Source of the DNA: Glossina fuscipes
Taxonomy: Eukaryota > Arthropoda > Insecta > Diptera > Glossinidae
Length of the DNA: 64,000 nt
Assembly: GCF_014805625.2 (NCBI RefSeq)
Contig: NW_023998432.1
Location: 5,641,107 to 5,705,106, forward strand
Direction: 5' to 3'
A program made the position numbers and the translations under genes. Under the pieces are notes generated by a model. It searched no databases. It was given only the letters and a program-made list of their open reading frames with translations, and was not told the origin of the DNA. Positions 58,436-64,000 of the stretch are shown one piece after another (position 1 is the first letter of the stretch; every line of letters starts with the position of its first letter).

Positions 58436-59142
58436 ATCTTAATTCATATATTAAATGTTTTATTAATTAAATAAAAATTTAATTTTTTTATTAATTATTA
58501 TTAATCCACTTTCTGTTAAACTGGAGATGTTACACGTTACACGTTTTAGTTGTAACTGCTCGTGTCCACTGAAATGGTGTGCCTTTTTATTTTGCATAAA
58601 TTACAATAACAACAACATCCAGAACAACAACAGCAAGAACTCTAATGGTAGCAACGCTTACAACAAATACGACAGTAATAACACCATCATGAAATGCTAA
58701 TATTATCATTGTATTATCCTTGTGTTTCTCTTTTGTAAGCTTGTAGTAGTAGTAAGGTTTATATTTTCTGTTTGGATATAGGTGGGCATGTGTTTCAATG
58801 TGTGCCTTTCCATATATATGTATACATGCATATAAAATAATAATTGTAAGATTATTAGTAGCATCGCCCGAACTGCACACGAACAATGTGCCGAGACTCA
58901 GCTGTGTTTTACAATTTGCGCGCCATTTACGTTAATTTCTAAAGCAAAGCAAATAGGACATTGTATTTAGGTGGATATGTGTGCAGGTGTAAATTTGTAT
59001 GAGTATGATGTGTTATTTGTCAGTTTTGTCGGCATTGTTTGCTCATTTTCATTTACACACTTCCGTTTTTCTATCCTTTTTTGCGCCATTTCATGTTGCG
59101 AAACTCTTATCTCTATGAGTGGTAACAGCACGTGTTAAAGTT
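58436..59142 (-). promoter_or_regulatory. Upstream region of the homeobox gene
   Basis: Non-coding sequence with imperfect CAA/AAC-type triplets at 58,600-58,660. It should contain the 5' untranslated region and promoter; no individual core element could be assigned with confidence. Confidence 0.3.
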
Positions 59143-59222
59143 ATCTTCTCTTTCTCTCTCTCTCTCTCGCACATTTTTTTTCTCTAGTTCTGACTTCGAG
59201 TCTCTTGCTCTCTCTCTTTCCT

Positions 59223-59253
<31 letters not shown>

Positions 59254-59282
59254 GTCTCTCTCTCTTTCACTCTATCTCTTCT
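59143..59282. repeat. Long (CT)n/(GA)n microsatellite
   Basis: About 140 bp dominated by CT repeats, broken by a few TTT and other interruptions, 0.7 kb upstream of the homeobox start codon. GA/CT tracts are binding sites for GAGA factor and CLAMP in flies, so a regulatory role is possible but unproven. Confidence 0.9.
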
Positions 59283-62200
59283 ATAAAAGAGTAGTATATA
59301 AAGTAAGTCACATGTAATTGGATAATTTATTGTATTATGTAACAGTATTAGTCTCATTGTTACTGGTTCAGTTTGAAATAACCTCAAATATGAATCACTT
59401 TTCCATATATAAAGAACTTCAGAGAAATTGTTTTAAATTAGGGTTTACTTCATTTCAAGTGAAAGAAGAAGAAAAAAATTTCACTCGACTGAAATCGAAG
59501 AAATTTCTTGTATGTAATATTTGATTGCAGGATGACGAAGGCAATCGCTCATTCGATATATATAATATCGCATGAAACGTGTATTTTAAATCATATTTCG
59601 CATCTCATAAATGATTGTTTATAGATAATGCACAGGCTTGCAGGTGAATTTTAAATTTATCCTGACGTGGAAATTACATATCCGATTTCCAGTTTTAACT
59701 ATTGTGCTCCCAAATTTAATATACCTTGTTTGGTCGCAACAACAAAGGAACGAGTTTATTTGATTTCAACAGAGTTGTTTGAGTTATCTGCTTTCTTTTT
59801 GTTTAATATGAAGTATAATACAAGTGGAGAAAATATATTTCAACAGCAATGCAAACAGTAGCATTCTTATATGAATCTGTATATACATATTGTTATTGCT
59901 CGTCCAAAATTACCTTGCCTTATTTAAGCTTTTGTTACAAAATAGCATACGCAACTCTCAAATTGCACGTGTTATAAGTAAAAAGATTTTCAACGTAACA
60001 TTTGCCTATAGGGCATACGTAGCAACATTAGGAAAAATTCTCATTCCTCCAGCTCTAAAACGTAAATGCTCTATTTTTTTAACATTGTGGCGTTTATAGC
60101 TGAATTTATCAATTTAAGGGGGGAAGGTTGCATTGTAACACTTTGCGAAAAAGTATTTTTGTACAATTCTTGGTTGGATGAAAGGAAAGGTAATAGAACA
60201 TAGCTAGGCATATTTATTAGTAATAATCAAAAATTATTATGCAAAAATATTAAAAAATGGCAGCGTAGTAGTAGCATTCTTACAGGCCATCTTCAATTTA
60301 AAGGAGTTGGCGTAATCTAATGTAACGGGTACACATTTGATTCGAATAAGCGAAAAGAAAAAAAAATGTCTAACCTGTATATAGAGAAGTATCTTACGTA
60401 GAAATATTGATCTTTGCGTGATTGTCAAGAATTTGCACAAAGAAGTTCAATTTTTGACCAAAAAAAGCGCGTATTTTGTTTATAGCTCTCAATTAACTGA
60501 TTAAAAGTATATGTCCTACTTCTTTATAGAATGTTATTTTAAAGATTCGAATGAAAAGAATAAAAACTATTGGAGTTATGTTGGATGGCGTTTTACAAAA
60601 CCTTGTTGTTTAAACTAGTTTAAAGTTTTGGAATGTATTATAAAAATGTACTTTTTATTATAACATATGTTTATTTTATTATTTTTAACATTAATTACTA
60701 GCGGGCAGTCCCAGAACAGTAAAAATGCTCTTCCTTATTCATATATTTTTCTTCATTTCCTTACCTCGAAGATTTTATGGTCAAAAATATGTATATTGCT
60801 GCATATGTCGAAGACAAGACCAAAACAAGATTGCATGTTTGACATCTTACATATTGCGAAATGATAGAGAAAAAGGCAAGCAACTGTATGACTCAATAAC
60901 CAAGTTCATAATTAACATAAAAATTTCCATTTCACATTTGTAATTTCTTGGCATATATACCGGCGCGTTTTTTTATCTATTTCAGCCCCTTATCTGAACA
61001 AAGCTACGCTAGCTTATTCTTATTTGAAAATGCTTTTAAATAAACACAAACACCTTATAAACATATATTCCAGCAGGTAAAGTAAATATCAACGGATAAG
61101 ACATTACACTATAACTCTACAGCTTGAATCCAGTCAACATAGGTAATCTTTTCGGAGCACAGGGTAAAAGCTCCAAAACAAAAGGGTTTTTCAAGTAATT
61201 AATTTTTTTCCACACATTCTAGAATGTTCAAAGCATTCACTAAGCTAATAAAGAAAAGATTTTTTTCTGAAAAATTTACAGCGGTTTCCCTTCCTTAGGT
61301 CGTATTCCGTAAAATGGTACATTCGACGTATAGCCGTAGGCACAACCATGTGGCTAAGTACTATATATGCTAATTAAGGACACTTACAACAGGCGAAAGT
61401 CGCTGTGCGGGGCACGTATTTTGAGATTGTAGTGACAAGGTCAAAAAGTAAGCAGATTGATGTAAATAAGTCGATTTCGATTTGCATGTAGATCAAGCAC
61501 ACGTATAGTTTATAGCATATGTATTGCCGATGCTTATTTCTATGTTAGATCTGTTTACCATTCAATAAAAGTTGAAATTTGTGCCGATATTTTAAGAGCG
61601 TACCGATCGAAATCTGTGATACATACAAATTTAAGTATGCTTGAATGCAATAGCCGAAAATTCGAGCTAAATTCTTCTCTCTAAGAAAAGGGAGAACAGC
61701 ATCGGAAACTCCCAAGGAGACTTTGCGTAATCTTGTTTCAAGAATGCTGATGCCCTAGTTGCTTTACCTTTGGCCAACCAAACACCGATCAAAAGAAAAA
61801 TTGGTTGTTATTTGACGATTACAAACAATGGATAACAACTTCTTCATAAATCAATCAGTTGCTTAGAAGTGTAAGGAAGCATGCAGAGTTTTGTGCACAA
61901 AAATTTAATCAATTTTCATAAAGTCCCATGTCTTGAGCATGATTTATGTTACTTTGCAATCCCATTTTAAGTTTTTGCGTTAGCCTTTAGTGCAAATGCC
62001 AGCCTCGATTAGTAGCAGCAGTATTATGGCTTCGTTTGGAACGAAAATACATCTTTTACAAAGTGTACAAAAAATAAGAGAACCTCGCAAAATCGCACCA
62101 AAGATCGCCAAAAATAACGTGTAGACATACAATCAATTTTATATTGCCTTTATCATTTAGTCACAAACATCGATAAGACGACAAAAGAGAAGAAAAAAGA

Positions 62201-63481
62201 CAGATATGTATAAATAGATTTTTGACTTACCTGCTCTAAGTAAACCTCTTATGCCAAATGGACTCAGCGGGTTTTAAAACCCGGCCCAACCGAATATGGT
62301 TTACTTTGAGAATGTCGGAACATTTTTGCCTCCATTTAGGCATACGTATGTATCTGTATGGAATTTCCTTAAGGCAACGATTCTGCCAATATGAAGTGCT
62401 CGTTGAATGATCAATTTATATTTGATATAATGCATTCGGCTGGTGCTTCGTTTGCGGTTTTACTAATTAGACAAGCCAGTAAACCGAAAGTGGACGTTAC
62501 TGTTGAAAAGACTTTGTGTTGGCTGTAAAGCTTTTTACAAAAACAATACTATTGATGTCTTAATTAAGTGAAAAGCAATTATCAGTCTCATATTCGGAAA
62601 AAACAACGAGAACAAGCGGAAATAAGCTCAAAAGTACGTTTGCTTAAATCGAAAAGCGTGATGTCTTCAGGAATCTTACCTGTTATTGCCTGAGATATTG
62701 AAAACTTCAAAATTCAGCATTTGAATGAAGCTCTTCAGCATAGTTTGCTTTAATAAGCAGTATCTAGTAACGTAACTTTTCATTTCCTTCTGTTAGCCAC
62801 ATTTTGGCACTTTTCTTTAGGCAATATCAACAAATTGCTATGACAATATATCAAAAACATTTATATTTTCTCTGTAATGAATATGGAGAAATAACTTGCT
62901 ATACTGAACTTTGTTTAACAGTGACCCCATCGAGTTCAAGGACTGTGTTCACATATAGATATATGCATAGAAATAACAAAAAATTCACAACCTAAGAAAC
63001 CAATGAAATACGGCTTAAATAATAGTCCAAAATTAAGCAGGCGTGAAGTTAGTCCACTGTGAGTAGCACAATTTTTTAATTGCTAAAAGGTGGGCTATCT
63101 TCACAATTGGTTCACGCTTCTGTTAAGGTCATTAATAATGGAAGCATACCCAAAAAATAACGAAATGATTGGAAAAGCTAAAGGAAAATCGAAATGCAAG
63201 CTTAAATAAAACTAGAAAAAAAAAATGTTTGCTGCTGTTTACCATATAGTGCAATAACGAATTTCGTCAAGTACAGGTATTTGACATGTCTTAAAGAGCG
63301 CTAAAACCCATCAGAAAAACATAATTCCTTTATTCTGGCCCAGGTTCATCACCGCCAAATGCGCCCCAATCCTGCCCTCTCTATATACACAAGACACTAA
63401 ATGCAAAATGTTGCGATGTGTTGCTAAGGAAATGTTCGGTCTTATATACATAGTATTTTTGTTTTTGTGGCTATTGAAATA
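59283..63481. other. Non-coding, nothing recognised
   Basis: AT-rich sequence with short open frames (for example 59,667-59,861, 60,667-60,943 and 62,804-62,995) that show no domain, no paired splice sites and no likeness to known proteins. It may be intergenic or part of a long intron. Confidence 0.4.
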
Positions 63482-64000
63482 CAGTGAAAGCTTCTTATTC
63501 GCGCTTCCTTCATTCGCAGTTTCAATTTTCGCGGATGAAAAAAATGCGACTCGATTCCCATATTCGCGACTATAAATTTCTTTATTCGCGGATTTTTTAT
63601 GACTGGTTCCGTAAGGGTTTTGTTTCTGAAGGTGAAACTTATTTTAAAAAACTGAGTTTAGACTTTAGAGCACTTTTAGTTTTGGACAATGCACCAGGTC
63701 ATCCTCGCGAAAAGGAAACTATGCATACAAATATAAAAGTGACAATTTTACTTCCCAACACGATGGCTTTGCTTCAACCTATGGACCAAGGAATAATCCA
63801 GGCCTTTAAGCTTTATTACATTAGACGAACCTTGAAAATCATATTGGATAATATGGAATGTAATCCTGATATGAATGTTATGGAATGCAGGAAGATATTT
63901 GACATAGTAAAATGCATCGTAAACATAAAAGAATCATTGGAAGAACTGAAGCCACACACATTGAAGTCATGCTGGAAAAAACCGTGACCTGCTCTGACTG
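63482..64000 (+). mobile_element. Truncated Tigger/pogo-type DNA transposon, 5' end
   Basis: A TA target dinucleotide (63,480-63,481) precedes CAGTGAAAGCTTCTTATTCGC, which fits a Tigger inverted end. About 110 bp later the sequence jumps straight into the transposase. The element continues beyond the window, so its other end is not visible. Confidence 0.75.
63590..63987 (+). pseudogene. Tigger-type DDE transposase, N-terminally deleted
   Basis: The frame reads FYDWFRKGFVSE, LLVLDNAPGHPREKE (second catalytic Asp), ILLPNTMALLQPMDQGIIQ (third Asp) and FKLYYIRRTLK. These are hallmarks of the jerky/CENP-B-like DDE superfamily of Tigger elements. The DNA-binding half and the first catalytic Asp are missing, replaced by the terminal repeat region, so the copy is inactive. 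The ATG at 63,484 lies inside the terminal repeat and is not a genuine start. The protein closes with a stop at 63,985. Confidence 0.8.

Noticed and set aside
59132..59387. Open frames across the CT tract (LSLSLS and ERERER repeats)
   Set aside because: Produced by the microsatellite itself; no start context or splice sites.
62804..62995. 63-codon frame with several Cys and Tyr
   Set aside because: No domain, no flanking exons, no homology I can name; length expected by chance in 4 kb of AT-rich sequence.
1..64000. CRISPR arrays, operons, riboswitches, tRNA or rRNA genes
   Set aside because: No spaced palindromic arrays, and no A/B-box plus cloverleaf patterns were seen; the genome is eukaryotic. 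The tRNA-like word at 915-930 is only the complement of a tRNA 3' end.

Overview
The window is a repeat-rich piece of an insect genome, most likely a higher fly (Brachycera; tephritid-like is my guess). It is AT-rich, its introns are short (54-90 nt) with typical fly splice sites, its transposons belong to CR1, I-factor, LOA, Tc1, Tigger and Polinton groups, and three genes have clear animal orthologues. There are no bacterial features, tRNAs, rRNAs or CRISPR arrays. A 100-N assembly gap lies at 50,213-50,312.

Layout. 1-6.2 kb: a mosaic of transposon debris (a possible LTR with a tRNA-Lys primer site, a Polinton-type integrase, a decayed LINE gag). 6.2-16.5 kb (-): an I-like LINE whose RNase H domain is split by a complete-length CR1-type LINE (7,252-11,910, +) with a 5-bp target duplication. 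17,429-22,100 (+): a second I-factor-like LINE with a (TAA)n tail, a 10-bp target duplication and a deleted reverse-transcriptase core. 22-26.7 kb: fossils of Tc1, CR1 and the second I-like family, then a periodic non-coding repeat. 26.8-29.0 kb (+): the 3' exons of an unrecognised host gene, apparently including an 8-nt microexon. 29.3-33.1 kb (-): a spliced gene for the DNA-repair factor XLF/NHEJ1, with two extra 3' exons that may be its tail or a separate gene. 33-45 kb: non-coding sequence and repeats around a decayed LOA-like LINE, flanked by an inverted pair of short repeats. 45.4-49.8 kb (-): a second copy of the CR1-type LINE, inverted relative to the first.

50.4-58.5 kb is the gene-rich end. 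A single-exon MYCBPAP-family gene (+, 50,462-52,498) converges tail-to-tail on a five-exon palmitoyl-protein thioesterase 1 gene (-, 52,703-54,075). A LINE fragment follows, then a three-exon paired-like homeobox gene (-, 55,304-58,435). The rest is non-coding (with a CT microsatellite at 59.14-59.28 kb) up to the head of a truncated Tigger/pogo transposon that runs off the window.

The host genes are functionally unrelated (end joining, sperm-type protein, lysosomal enzyme, transcription factor); their arrangement is ordinary chromosomal neighbourhood and not an operon. All transposon coding regions except ORF1 of the second CR1 copy are visibly broken. I found no convincing new multi-gene system. 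The best points are the hidden XLF gene with its ambiguous tail, the unrecognised microexon gene, and the resolved nested insertion.
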